IMG/VR virus record: IMGVR_UViG_3300025070_000162
Span: 1 to 29,141 of that record
DNA from: a virus
DNA: 29,141 bases
Direction: 5' to 3' (one strand)
The notes under the pieces are model-generated. The model was not told the DNA's origin, ran no database searches, and saw only the letters and a program-made list of their open reading frames with translations. The first letter of the stretch is position 1. Each line of letters starts with the position of its first letter. Shown here in pieces: positions 6,427 through 15,546 of this stretch. The position numbers and the translations under genes are program-made.

Positions 6427-9323
6427 TGGGATTTTCATTAAAATCATTAACAAAATTTGTTTCTGATGCTTTTGATTTTGTAGTTGATGGAGTTGTTGAT
6501 GTTTTTGAAACTGCCGTTGGGTGGCTAGTTCCTACACCAGAAATACCAGATTTTTCACAAAACCTAGCAGAACAACAAGCAGGAGGTGTTTTAGTTAATA
6601 AATTTACTGCAAATGGTCATATTCCCATTGTTTATGGAACAAGAAAAGTTGGTGGTCATGTAGTTTTTTTAGAAACATCTGGTACAGATAATCAATATCT
6701 TTACATGGCTATAGTTTTAAGTGAGGGCGAAATTAATGATATTACTTCAATAGAAATAAATGATAATCCAGTTACATGGTCTGGAGATATTGCAGATAAT
6801 ACACAAATAACTGTGGGCAGTAGTGATGCTAATTTTTATGATGGTGCAAGTTTAATAACCTGCGAACCTCATTTTGGTTCAGATACACAAACAGCATCAA
6901 GTTTATTATCAACATTAAGTTCTTGGACAAGCAATCACAGATTAAGAGGTTTGGCATATCTTGCTATTAGGTTTGAATGGAATAGAGATAAATTTGGTTC
7001 ATTGCCTACTGTTGGTGCTGTTGTGCAGGGCAAAAAAGTTTATAATCCTAATTTAGATGGAACTGTTACTGGTGGTTCTGGTAGTCATAGAGCAGATACA
7101 AGTTCAACATGGGAATATTCTGATAATCCAATTTTTCAGTTACTTGATTATTTAAGAAATGAAAGATTTGGTATGGGCATTCCGAATAGTTATTTTGATG
7201 CTAATTTTGCAGATTGGCAAGTTGCAGGAGATGTTTGCGATACAGATATAACACCTTTTAGTGGTGCAAGTACGATTGATTTAATCGATAGTCATACTGT
7301 TGTTGATACATCAAAAAAAGCCATTGATAATGTTAAGGCATTTATAAGAGGGTGTAGGGGATATTTAAACTTTACTGGAGGTAAATATAACATATTAGTT
7401 GAAACTACTGGTTCAGCATCAATTACATTAACAGAAGATAATATTATTGGTGGCATTTCAGTTTCCAGTAAAAGTAAAAATTCCAGATATAATAGAGTTA
7501 TTGTTAATTTCATTAATCCAGATAAGGGTTATCAATCAGATACAGCACAATTTCCACCAGTAGATGAAACTGGGGTAGCAAGTGCAGACCAACATGCGAC
7601 TATGAAAACAGCAGATGGAGGGTTGCTTTTAGAGGGTAGGTTTGATTTTTCTATGTTTACAAGCCCATATCAAGCCCAAGAGATGGCAGAAATCATTTTA
7701 AGGAGGTCTAGGTCTAGTTTAGATGTTTCTCTAATGGCAGATGCAACAGCTTTAGATTTAGCTATAGGCGATTTAGTTAATATAACTCATGCAACACCAA
7801 GTTTTTCTGCAAAACCTTTTAGGGTTCAAGGAATGAGTGTTAATAGTGATCTGACTGTAAGTTTACAATGCACAGAACACCAAGACAGTTATTATACATT
7901 TGGAACTCAACAAGAAGTAGCATCAATACCAAACACAACTTTACCGAATGTTTTTTCAGTTCAGCCACCTGCAAGTGTTACTTTGTCAGACCAATTAATT
8001 CAATATAATGACGGAACTGTTATTGTTGCATTAGATATTTTAGTTGGTGCAAGTCCAGATAAATTTATTGATTTTTACCAAGTAGAATATAAATTAAGTT
8101 CTGAATCTGATTTTATTATTTATGCTCAAGGTTCTGGTCTTAATCATAGGGTTTTAAATGTTGTTGACCAATCAATATATGATGTAAGAGTTAAAGCAGT
8201 TAATACAGTAGGAGTTTCTTCAACTTATGTTTCTGCTCAAAGAACTATTGTTGGAGCAATCGCACCACCATCAGATGTAACAGATTTTTCATGTAATATT
8301 TCTGGTCAAGAAGCACATTTATCATGGGAAGCTGTAACAGATTTAGATTTAGCCTATTATAATCTTAGATTTTCAGAAGAATTAGATGGAACAGCAGATT
8401 GGCAAAACTCGGTTGCTTTAGTTGAAAAAATATCAAGACCTGCAACATCAATATCAGTTCCTGCTAGAAAAGGCACATATCTTATAAAAGCTGTGGATAA
8501 GTTAGGAAACTTTAGTTCAAATGCTACTGCAATAATTTCTAATGTTAGTGGAGTTTTAAATTTTAATGCCATAACAAGTCAAGCAGAACACCCTTTATTT
8601 AATGGTACAAAAAATAATGTTGTATTGTTAGATGGTTCTTTAGAGTTAGATAGTTCAGAAGAATTTGAATCAGCAACTGGATTATTTGATGCAAACACAA
8701 CTAGGTTCTTTGATTCTGGTGCAAGTAATGCAGATTTTTTATCATCTGGTAACTATGAATTTGCAAATGTAATTGATATTGGTGCTAAACATACTGCAAG
8801 AGTAACAGCATCTATAACACAAAGTTCAGATAATCCAGATGATTTATTTGATAATAAAACTGGAAATTTTGATGATGCTAGTTCTAACTTTGATGGCGAT
8901 ACCCCTGCAAACTGTAATGCTCATTTAGAAATTGCTACAAGTGATAATAATAGTACATACACAGATTTTAGAAATTTTGTTATTGGAGAATACGAAGCTA
9001 GATATTTAAAATTTAGAGTTGTTTTAACTTCAAGAGATTTAGCAAGTACTCCAGTTGTATCGGCTGTAACTGTAAATGTAGACATGCAAGATAGAATATT
9101 TAGTGGCAATGATATTGTTTCTGGAACATCAACTAAATCTGTTACGTTTACAAATCCATTCAAAAGTGGTAACTATGCTTTAGGAATAACTGGGCAATCA
9201 ATGGCAACTGGAGATTATTTTACAGTTTCAAATAAAACAATAAATGGATTTGATGTTGCCTTTTTAAATAGTTCTAATTCTGGAGTTTCAAAAACTTTCG
9301 ATTTTATTGCAAAGGGATTTTAA
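6426..9323 (+). CDS. Tail tip / host specificity protein, gpJ-like
   Basis: Encodes 965 residues. The N-terminal part (1-50) is amphipathic; residues 55-190 contain Pro-Ile-Val-Tyr-Gly-Thr-Arg-Lys-Val-Gly-Gly and Leu-Arg-Gly-Leu-Ala-Tyr-Leu-Ala-Ile-Arg-Phe, the pattern of gpJ-type tail tip proteins. Residues 225-260 hold Asn-Pro-Ile-Phe-Gln-Leu-Leu-Asp-Tyr-Leu-Arg-Asn and a Tyr-Gly-like Phe-Gly-Met-Gly-Ile-Pro. Residues about 510-710 look like two fibronectin type III domains, followed by a C-terminal beta-rich segment likely for receptor contact. In this family the protein closes the tail tip and determines adsorption. The gene is joined to its neighbour by TAATG overlap. Confidence 0.8.
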   Translation: MGFSLKSLTKFVSDAFDFVVDGVVDVFETAVGWLVPTPEIPDFSQNLAEQQAGGVLVNKFTANGHIPIVYGTRKVGGHVVFLETSGTDNQYLYMAIVLSEGEINDITSIEINDNPVTWSGDIADNTQITVGSSDANFYDGASLITCEPHFGSDTQTASSLLSTLSSWTSNHRLRGLAYLAIRFEWNRDKFGSLPTVGAVVQGKKVYNPNLDGTVTGGSGSHRADTSSTWEYSDNPIFQLLDYLRNERFGMGIPNSYFDANFADWQVAGDVCDTDITPFSGASTIDLIDSHTVVDTSKKAIDNVKAFIRGCRGYLNFTGGKYNILVETTGSASITLTEDNIIGGISVSSKSKNSRYNRVIVNFINPDKGYQSDTAQFPPVDETGVASADQHATMKTADGGLLLEGRFDFSMFTSPYQAQEMAEIILRRSRSSLDVSLMADATALDLAIGDLVNITHATPSFSAKPFRVQGMSVNSDLTVSLQCTEHQDSYYTFGTQQEVASIPNTTLPNVFSVQPPASVTLSDQLIQYNDGTVIVALDILVGASPDKFIDFYQVEYKLSSESDFIIYAQGSGLNHRVLNVVDQSIYDVRVKAVNTVGVSSTYVSAQRTIVGAIAPPSDVTDFSCNISGQEAHLSWEAVTDLDLAYYNLRFSEELDGTADWQNSVALVEKISRPATSISVPARKGTYLIKAVDKLGNFSSNATAIISNVSGVLNFNAITSQAEHPLFNGTKNNVVLLDGSLELDSSEEFESATGLFDANTTRFFDSGASNADFLSSGNYEFANVIDIGAKHTARVTASITQSSDNPDDLFDNKTGNFDDASSNFDGDTPANCNAHLEIATSDNNSTYTDFRNFVIGEYEARYLKFRVVLTSRDLASTPVVSAVTVNVDMQDRIFSGNDIVSGTSTKSVTFTNPFKSGNYALGITGQSMATGDYFTVSNKTINGFDVAFLNSSNSGVSKTFDFIAKGF

Positions 9324-9340
9324 AAGGAGTATAACAAACT

Positions 9341-10246
9341 ATGACCTTACCAAGTTTACCAACCGATTTAGCTGTAGCTAATCAATCTTTCCCATCATTT
9401 AGAAGTGATTTAAATGAAGTTTTAGATGCCATTAAACAAACCCATGCAATCGCATCTTCTACAAGACCTGCATATGCTGAACAAGGTATGTTTTGGCTAG
9501 ATTATTCTACTCCATCTGCACCCATTTTAAAATTTTATGATGGAACTGATGATATAACATTTGCCACATTTAATGTTTCAGCAAATACAGTAAACATATC
9601 TGATTCAGCAACAGATGTTTTAGGTGATACAAGTCCACAATTAGGTGGTGATTTAGATGTAAATGGGAATGATATAGTTTCAACATCAAATGCAAATATT
9701 GATTTAGTTCCCAATGGTACTGGTGATGTAACTTTACAAGCAGATACAATCCAAGTTGGAGATAGTAATGCTAATGCAACTATTACTACTAATGGTACTG
9801 GTGATTTAATTTTAAACACAAATGCAGGTACAAACTCTGGAAATATTACTATAGCTGATGGTGCTAATGGCGATATTACTTTAACACCAAATGGAACTGG
9901 TAGGGTGGTTTTAGGAACTGCTTGTTTACCAAAAACAAATGCTTCATCTGGTTTAACCTTAAATTTTGATACCCACCAAAATCATTTTGTTAATTTATCA
10001 TCTGGTTCAAATACTTTAGCAGAACCAACTACAGAGGCATCTAATGTTGGGCAAACTGGTGTTATAATTTTTATACAACCATCAAGCAGTAGTGCAGGAA
10101 CAGTAAGTCATCATACAGATTATGAAACAGTCGGTGGTGCAACATTAAGTTTATCTTCTGTTAATAATGCTTATGATGTCGTGCCTTATATAATCAAAGC
10201 AGATAATTCAATCTTATTAGGAACACCACAACTAGGGTTTGCATAA
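9341..10246 (+). CDS. Repeat-containing tail fibre protein
   Basis: Encodes 301 residues. An AAGGAG at 9324-9329 serves the ATG at 9341. Residues 1-60 resemble a virion-attachment region; residues 95-195 are made of imperfect repeats of the kind Asn-Ala-Asn-Ile-x-Leu-x-Pro-Asn-Gly-Thr-Gly-Asp-Val, typical of beta-helical shafts of marine phage fibres; the C-terminal 100 residues form a compact beta domain. It lies right after the tip protein and overlaps the adhesin gene by one base (TAATG). It probably forms part of the receptor-binding apparatus. Confidence 0.65.
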   Translation: MTLPSLPTDLAVANQSFPSFRSDLNEVLDAIKQTHAIASSTRPAYAEQGMFWLDYSTPSAPILKFYDGTDDITFATFNVSANTVNISDSATDVLGDTSPQLGGDLDVNGNDIVSTSNANIDLVPNGTGDVTLQADTIQVGDSNANATITTNGTGDLILNTNAGTNSGNITIADGANGDITLTPNGTGRVVLGTACLPKTNASSGLTLNFDTHQNHFVNLSSGSNTLAEPTTEASNVGQTGVIIFIQPSSSSAGTVSHHTDYETVGGATLSLSSVNNAYDVVPYIIKADNSILLGTPQLGFA

Positions 10247-13161
10247 TGGTAAGTTCAGAAAATTGGTTTGGAGCAAGTCCAAGTTTCTATAATGGTGCAA
10301 CTTCTACTTCTATGAGATTTAGGAGAGGAGTTGGCAGTAACACAGAATTAAATAGAGACCCAAGTTCGGCAGGCAATAGAAAAAAACATACTTTAGCTTT
10401 TTGGGTTAAGAGATGTAAACCGAGTGATGGAAGTCAAATTGTGTTATGTGCTTTTGCTTCTTCATATTCAGATTTCGCATATTTTAGAAGTGATGATAAA
10501 TTTGAGTATACTTTGGGTAATGCATATAGTGTTGCAACTGATATGGTATTTAGAGACACATCTGCTTGGTATCATATTGTGGCACATTTTGATGTAGCAA
10601 ACAGCACAACTACTAACAGACTTAGATTTTGGGTAAATGGTGTTGAGCAAAGCAAAACTGTTACATATGGAAGTTACCCTGCTGACCAAGATTATGCTTT
10701 TAGTAATACAGTTGACCAAACAGTAGGAGGTGCAACACACTTTAGTGGTTATGAATTAGATGGTTATTTATGTGATTTAAATTTTATAGATGGCAGTTTA
10801 GTTCCTTATACTTCTTTTGGTGAATTTAAAAATGGAATTTGGGTTCCTATAAAGATTGACACTTCTGCAATAACTTATGGAACAAATGGTTTTAGAATGT
10901 TGTTTAATGGAACAGACACAGATGGAGCATCTACAAGTGGTAGTGTAAATGCTAATAGTGTAGGTGCATCAAGTGTAAATTCAAATCACTTTCATGCTTA
11001 TAGCACAGCATTAGCAAATCATTCTGCATTGCCTGATTCGCCAGAAAACAACTTCTGCACCCTTAATCCTTTATATATGTCGGCAGGAACTGTGTCAGAG
11101 GGCAATTTAAGATATGATAATAGTGCATGGAACGAAGTAGCATCAACATTCGCTTTTTCATCAGGTAAATGGTATTTTGAGGTGAGATTTGATGATTATG
11201 ATTCTTCAGCACAAGCACTCGGAGTTGGAATTAGAGAGGTTGGTAGACAACAAATAGCCTCAGGTTCTTGGTGGCATCGTAACACTTGGTCTAATGCTAC
11301 AAATGGCTATGTTTATGGAGTTAATGTGAATGGAACTACCGAATATAAGATAACTGGGGGAAGTGAAACAAGTATAGAAAGTTCTGCTCCTGAGATTACA
11401 GCAAATGTAGTTGTTGGAATAGCAATAGATTTAGATAGTTCTACAACTTCAATAAAATACAATGTAGATGGTGGAACTTTTTTCACTCTTTTTGAAGATA
11501 TGGAAGCACTTACTTACCACCCTGCTATAGATGGTTATCAAGCACAAGCAACGATAAACTTCGGTCAAGATAGTTCATTTGCAGGACAAGAAACAGCTAC
11601 ATCTAATGCAGATGCAAATGGCAATGGTACGTTCCATAGTGCTGTACCGAGTGGCTATCTTTCTTTATGTTCAGCTAACCTACCAGAAACAACCATAAGT
11701 CCTAATGCTGATACACAAGCTGATGACCATTTTAATACAGTTCTTTATACTGGTAATGATTCAAATGGACATGGTAGAACTGGTGTGGGTTTTCAACCTG
11801 ATTGGACATGGATTAAAGCAAGGACAGATTTTAGAACTCATGTTCTTTATGATTCTACTAGAGGTGCTGGAAAATATTTAAGTTCTGATTCTCAAAATGG
11901 ACAAGGAACAGATACAACATCATTTGCTTCATTTGATCCAGATGGTTTTACTGTAGGCACATCTGAAAATTATATTAATAATAGTTCCCACACATATGTA
12001 GCTTGGAACTGGAAAGCAGGAGGAGCAACACCATCAAAAACTTATAAGGTTAAAGTAGTTTCTGATAGCACCGATTATGGTCATGGTACTGGCTCTAATA
12101 AATATCAATTTTTTAAAAGTGATGGTTCAACTGGATTTGGTACAAATGGTGTAGATTTAGATTTGCAAGAGGGTGGTACATATACGTTTGATTGGTCTGA
12201 TAGTTCTGCACAATCTCACCCTTTAAGATTTTCATTAACAAATGATGGCACACATAGTAGTGGAACAAGTGCAGGTTCTGAATATACAACTGGAGTTGTA
12301 AAAGATGATTCTGCATATTTAACTACAATAACACTTCCTACAACTGCTTCTGGTGGTGTTGCTAATCTTTATTATTATTGTCAAAACCATTCTGGAATGG
12401 GTGCAGAGGTTCGGACAAACGCATTATTCGGACAAACTAACTTTGATGCAGGAAGTGGCTCAAATATATCAAATGGTACTGCTAATATTGCTACAGTACA
12501 AGAAAATCAAGATGCAGGGTTTAGTATAGTTACGACAACTTTAACAGTAAGAAGTACGGCAGTAGCAACTATTCCACATGGATTAGGGTCAACACCACAT
12601 TTCATATTAGCAAAACAATATGATACGGCTAATATATGGTCTATATATCATCAAGACATACCATCTAATTCTTTAATGTTAGGTGGTTCATATGGTGATG
12701 ATGCTATGAATAGTAACAGTAATTTTTCAAGTGTAGGTAGTACAACTTTTGGACATCAAACTAATTCTATTAGTAATAATGCTAATGAAAATCATATTTT
12801 TTATTGTTTTAAAGAGATAGCAGGTTACAGCCGTTTTGGCAGTTATACTGGAAATGGTTCAGACACAGATGGCACATACGTCTTTACTGGGTTTGATGTT
12901 GGGTTCGTTGTGGTGAAAAATAAAAGTACTGGTAGTTGGACAGTTTATGACAATGCAAGAAATCCATTCAATAATAGGTCTATAAGACTTGCATGGAATG
13001 TAACAAATGATGAAACAGATACATCAACTCAAGCAGTGTCATTTTTTTCTAATGGATTTAAATTAATGTCTAATAATAGCGATCAAAATGCAACTGGTGC
13101 AGGTTATGTATACATGGCATTTAGTTCATCAGCACCTTTTAAGTATGCAAATGCAATATAG
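10246..13161 (+). CDS. Large multidomain adhesin with lectin-, SPRY- and cupredoxin-like domains
   Basis: Encodes 971 residues. Residues about 15-200 have a concanavalin/LamG-like pattern (Leu-Ala-Phe-Trp-Val-Lys-Arg; Trp-Tyr-His-Ile-Val; Phe-Trp-Val-Asn-Gly-Val). Residues about 285-450 are SPRY-like (Gly-Lys-Trp-Tyr-Phe-Glu-Val; Gly-Val-Gly-Ile). Residues about 500-590 and 750-960 look like repeats of an uncharacterised marine phage adhesin domain (Pro-Asp-Trp-Thr-Trp-Ile-Lys-Ala; Trp-Asn-Trp-Lys-Ala-Gly-Gly). Between them residues about 598-724 form a cupredoxin-like domain with His658, Cys712, His715 and Met718 in the Cys-x2-His-x2-Met spacing of type 1 copper sites. The product is likely a tail-tip adhesin that binds surface glycans. 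Domain borders are estimates by eye. Confidence 0.7.
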   Translation: MVSSENWFGASPSFYNGATSTSMRFRRGVGSNTELNRDPSSAGNRKKHTLAFWVKRCKPSDGSQIVLCAFASSYSDFAYFRSDDKFEYTLGNAYSVATDMVFRDTSAWYHIVAHFDVANSTTTNRLRFWVNGVEQSKTVTYGSYPADQDYAFSNTVDQTVGGATHFSGYELDGYLCDLNFIDGSLVPYTSFGEFKNGIWVPIKIDTSAITYGTNGFRMLFNGTDTDGASTSGSVNANSVGASSVNSNHFHAYSTALANHSALPDSPENNFCTLNPLYMSAGTVSEGNLRYDNSAWNEVASTFAFSSGKWYFEVRFDDYDSSAQALGVGIREVGRQQIASGSWWHRNTWSNATNGYVYGVNVNGTTEYKITGGSETSIESSAPEITANVVVGIAIDLDSSTTSIKYNVDGGTFFTLFEDMEALTYHPAIDGYQAQATINFGQDSSFAGQETATSNADANGNGTFHSAVPSGYLSLCSANLPETTISPNADTQADDHFNTVLYTGNDSNGHGRTGVGFQPDWTWIKARTDFRTHVLYDSTRGAGKYLSSDSQNGQGTDTTSFASFDPDGFTVGTSENYINNSSHTYVAWNWKAGGATPSKTYKVKVVSDSTDYGHGTGSNKYQFFKSDGSTGFGTNGVDLDLQEGGTYTFDWSDSSAQSHPLRFSLTNDGTHSSGTSAGSEYTTGVVKDDSAYLTTITLPTTASGGVANLYYYCQNHSGMGAEVRTNALFGQTNFDAGSGSNISNGTANIATVQENQDAGFSIVTTTLTVRSTAVATIPHGLGSTPHFILAKQYDTANIWSIYHQDIPSNSLMLGGSYGDDAMNSNSNFSSVGSTTFGHQTNSISNNANENHIFYCFKEIAGYSRFGSYTGNGSDTDGTYVFTGFDVGFVVVKNKSTGSWTVYDNARNPFNNRSIRLAWNVTNDETDTSTQAVSFFSNGFKLMSNNSDQNATGAGYVYMAFSSSAPFKYANAI

Positions 13162-13170
13162 GAGAAAATA

Positions 13171-13725
13171 ATGGCTTATAAATATAAAGATAGATACCTT
13201 AAGGTTGGTAAGGCATGGCAAGATGATGAAAATTTTAAGCACCCATATAACTGGCAGTCATCTTGGTCTGCTGATGATTTAAAGAAGTGGGGTGTAACTT
13301 TTGAAGCTGATGTTGATACAAGTTATGATAGTACATTTTATTGGGCAAAAGGTATTGAACGTAAACTAGCAGATGAAAATGTAGTTGATGATGATGGCAA
13401 GGCTGTTATTGACTCTATTACTGGAAAGCAAAGGGTTCAGTTAGGCTTAAAATCTATATGGATTGCTAAAACAAAAGAAACTACTAACAACAAACTATCT
13501 AAGTCAGATTGGGAAATAACCAGAAAAGCAGAAAAAGGAACTGCTATAGCTTCTGCCACAACTACATACAGAGACAAAGTCAGAACTGCTTGTGATACAA
13601 TAGAAGATAAAATAAATGCTTGTAGTAAATTAGCTGATTTTAAAAAATTATTTGATGTTCCAGTAGATAGTGATGGCAAACCAACTGGAAATGCTCCAAT
13701 TTTTGACTACCCAGACGAGGTGTAA
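13171..13725 (+). CDS. Putative tail-fibre-associated protein
   Basis: Encodes 184 residues, with AGGAGA 8 nt before the ATG. N-terminal residues are rich in Tyr and Trp (Tyr-Lys-Tyr-Lys-Asp-Arg-Tyr; Pro-Tyr-Asn-Trp-Gln), a central part has Trp-Glu-Ile-Thr-Arg-Lys-Ala-Glu followed by Thr-Tyr-Arg-Asp-Lys-Val-Arg-Thr-Ala-Cys-Asp and a helical C-terminus. The combination, a Trp segment plus a helix that follows an Arg-Lys-Ala-Glu-x-Gly motif, recalls small proteins after fibre genes that act as fibre assembly chaperones. It follows directly on the adhesin. Assignment is from context. Confidence 0.45.
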   Translation: MAYKYKDRYLKVGKAWQDDENFKHPYNWQSSWSADDLKKWGVTFEADVDTSYDSTFYWAKGIERKLADENVVDDDGKAVIDSITGKQRVQLGLKSIWIAKTKETTNNKLSKSDWEITRKAEKGTAIASATTTYRDKVRTACDTIEDKINACSKLADFKKLFDVPVDSDGKPTGNAPIFDYPDEV

Positions 13726-13893
13726 ATGGCAAAACCATCATTACAAGAAATTCATGTTTCTTTAGAAAAACATATAGTTCTATCAGACGAAAGATGGAAA
13801 GAAAGTATCTTGAGAATTAAACGTATCGAACATATTATGATTGGTACAAGTGGAACTGCTATTGTTTTACTTATAGGTTTATTAGTGAGGTAG
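13726..13893 (+). CDS. Small membrane protein, XhlA-like
   Basis: Encodes 55 residues, too short for many gene finders. The first 36 residues form an amphipathic helix (Leu-Gln-Glu-Ile-His-Val-Ser-Leu-Glu-Lys...Arg-Ile-Lys-Arg-Ile-Glu-His), then one membrane segment at about 38-54 and a final Arg. This is the plan of XhlA-type haemolysin/lysis accessory proteins. It begins directly at the stop of the previous gene and leads into the lysis region. The similarity is of layout only; a structural role is possible. Confidence 0.5.
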   Translation: MAKPSLQEIHVSLEKHIVLSDERWKESILRIKRIEHIMIGTSGTAIVLLIGLLVR

Positions 13894-13894
13894 A

Positions 13895-14638
13895 ATGGTT
13901 GTTGCAGAAGTTCTAACTGGTATTGCTCTAGTTCAAAAATCAGTAGAGTTTATTAAAAGCAACATCAGTACAGTTCAAGATATATCAGGCATAGCCAAGC
14001 AAATTGATGGGTTCTTTCTTGGTGAAGAACAAATGAATAAAAAGCAGGGAAAAGGCATGTCTATTGCTGAACAGTTTGGTTCAGTAGAAAAGTCAGCAGA
14101 TGATTTCATTAATCGAAAATTATTAGAAGAAAAACGCGAAGAATTAAAATTCATAATCAATATGAGATTTGGTGCGACGGCTTGGGATGAAATTATTTCT
14201 GAAAGAGCCAATAGAATAAATCAAGCAAAAGAAGCACAAAAACAAGCAAGAATTCAAGCTAGAAAACAACAAGAAGAAATAATGGAGATTCTAAAATGGG
14301 TTGGTTATACGTTTATTGGCATTGGCTTAATGTTAGCTGTATTGGTTGTAACTGTAAGAGCGTTTGCTTACGAGTACAAAAGTAAAGATTACACCAGACA
14401 ACAAAAAATATGGCAGGGGAAAATACAAGAAAAAAAATACACAACTTGTAGATTAAAGAAAATAGTTAAGTCTCAAATTACTGGTCAACAAGCATGTATA
14501 TATCAAGGTGGCAATAAAACTTTTGAAATGATGATAGAAAAAACCTGCCCTAAACAATATAAATGCTATTATAATCCTCATGGTGAAGAACCAGATATTG
14601 ATAAAGTAATGGAAAGTTTGAGGAGTATCGCGAAATGA
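13895..14638 (+). CDS. Membrane protein with coiled coil and Cys-containing tail
   Basis: Encodes 247 residues. Residues 1-100 are helical with Met-Arg-Phe-Gly-Ala-Thr-Ala-Trp-Asp-Glu near 90; residues about 100-131 are a Gln/Lys/Arg-rich coiled coil; a single membrane segment spans about 135-156; the remaining 90 residues are basic with four or more cysteines (Thr-Cys-Arg; Ala-Cys-Ile; Thr-Cys-Pro; Lys-Cys-Tyr-Tyr) that could form disulphides if exported. Long helical membrane proteins with a similar N-terminal half occur before lysis genes in other marine phages. A spanin-like or envelope-directed role is possible; none is shown. Its stop overlaps the next gene by four bases (ATGA). Confidence 0.6.
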   Translation: MVVAEVLTGIALVQKSVEFIKSNISTVQDISGIAKQIDGFFLGEEQMNKKQGKGMSIAEQFGSVEKSADDFINRKLLEEKREELKFIINMRFGATAWDEIISERANRINQAKEAQKQARIQARKQQEEIMEILKWVGYTFIGIGLMLAVLVVTVRAFAYEYKSKDYTRQQKIWQGKIQEKKYTTCRLKKIVKSQITGQQACIYQGGNKTFEMMIEKTCPKQYKCYYNPHGEEPDIDKVMESLRSIAK

Positions 14639-14865
14639 AAGAAAAAAAATTAGATACTAAAAAAATGTATGAAAAACCATTAAAACTTAAAATAGATGAA
14701 AATAGTTTTGAATTATCTTTAAGAATATTAGGAAACGAATTTGTTGCAATAAAGATTGGTTCTACAAATTTTTCTGGTAAACTAATAGCAGGTGGAATTT
14801 TATTGTTGTTTTTTACTCTTATTTTATTAGAGGGTTTTGGTTTAAATGAGATATTATTAAGATGA
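14635..14865 (+). CDS. Small single-span membrane protein
   Basis: Encodes 76 residues. The first 45 residues are charged and possibly beta-structured (Phe-Glu-Leu-Ser-Leu-Arg-Ile-Leu-Gly-Asn-Glu-Phe), followed by one strongly hydrophobic segment at about 50-66. It overlaps both neighbours by ATGA, so it is translationally coupled within the lysis region. No family is recognised; it could be an accessory to the holin genes. Confidence 0.6.
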   Translation: MKEKKLDTKKMYEKPLKLKIDENSFELSLRILGNEFVAIKIGSTNFSGKLIAGGILLLFFTLILLEGFGLNEILLR

Positions 14866-15068
14866 ATGTTGAAACTTTTTTAAAATGGAAAATACTGCCA
14901 AGATTAATGATGCTTGCTAGTACTGTAATGTCGTGGAGATGTGCAGAATGGTTTATGGGGTTAGATGCACCCACAGCATCACAATCAGCTTTTGTATCGG
15001 TTGTTATGGGTGTAATGACTGGAATTTTTGGAATTTGGATAGGTCAAGAACATAAGGTGGATAAATAA
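14862..15068 (+). CDS. Two-span membrane protein, holin candidate
   Basis: Encodes 68 residues with two membrane segments (about 14-32 and 43-61) separated by a short Leu-Asp-Ala-Pro-Thr-Ala-Ser-Gln turn, and a Gly-Gln-Glu-His tail. A Trp-Phe-Met...Pro-Thr...Phe-Val-Ser-Val-Val pattern is found in conserved small proteins upstream of phage endolysins. Its stop overlaps the lysozyme start (TAATG). Class II holins have two spans, so a holin role fits, although a second holin candidate follows the lysozyme. Confidence 0.5.
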   Translation: MNVETFLKWKILPRLMMLASTVMSWRCAEWFMGLDAPTASQSAFVSVVMGVMTGIFGIWIGQEHKVDK

Positions 15069-15502
15069 TGGATTTAGAGACATTAAAAGACGATATAATG
15101 AGGGAGGAGGGTCATTTGGTGCTAGAACCCTATCAAGACCATTTAGGCTTCTGGACAATCGGCTGTGGGCATTTAATTCGTGATGATGAAAAAGATGAAC
15201 TAATGAACCCAATAACAGAACAAAGAGCAAGAGAACTATTTGTTTTAGATTTAGGGGTTTCTATACAAGATGCAGAAACTTTTTATAAAGGTATGGAAAT
15301 AGACGATAATGTTAAAGAATGTGTAATCCATATGTCATTTCAATTAGGGTTGCCAAAATTAAATCAATTTAAGAAATTCAAAAAAGCATTACAAGATAAT
15401 GATATTGAAACAGCTATTGCAGAAATGAAAGATAGCAGGGCATATAATCAAACCACAAATAGATGGGATAGGTTAATAGAAAAGATGAGGAAAAGTATCT
15501 AA
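15068..15502 (+). CDS. Endolysin, T4-type lysozyme (GH24)
   Basis: Encodes 144 residues. The catalytic pattern of glycoside hydrolase 24 is visible: Glu14-Gly, Asp24, then Gly27-x-x-Thr30-Ile-Gly-x-Gly-His35, corresponding to Glu11, Asp20 and Thr26 of T4 lysozyme, with one extra residue between Glu and Asp. The downstream Met-Ser-Phe-Gln-Leu-Gly-Leu motif and the Ala-Tyr-Asn-Gln-Thr...Arg-Trp-Asp-Arg-Leu segment are also typical. It cleaves peptidoglycan at the end of infection. There is no signal peptide or N-terminal anchor, so it needs a holin to reach the cell wall. It sits between two holin candidates. Confidence 0.9.
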   Translation: MDLETLKDDIMREEGHLVLEPYQDHLGFWTIGCGHLIRDDEKDELMNPITEQRARELFVLDLGVSIQDAETFYKGMEIDDNVKECVIHMSFQLGLPKLNQFKKFKKALQDNDIETAIAEMKDSRAYNQTTNRWDRLIEKMRKSI

Positions 15503-15546
15503 GTTGTTGATTTATAAGGGTAAATCCCTGGAGAAAGGTTAATAAA

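Noticed and set aside
9600-9910. Tandem DNA repeats in the fibre gene as a recombination or diversity-generating site
   Set aside because: Repeats are at protein level (Asn-Gly-Thr-Gly-Asp) and imperfect in DNA; no reverse transcriptase or template repeat was found.
10468-10740. Minus-strand open frame of 90 codons opposite the adhesin gene
   Set aside because: It is Cys/Ile/Ser-rich antisense of a clear coding frame, has no ribosome binding site or motif, and is one of many such shadows on the minus strand.
15503-15546. Terminator between lysozyme and holin
   Set aside because: Only a 4-bp AGGG/CCCT stem and no T tract; the segment works as a leader with a ribosome binding site.
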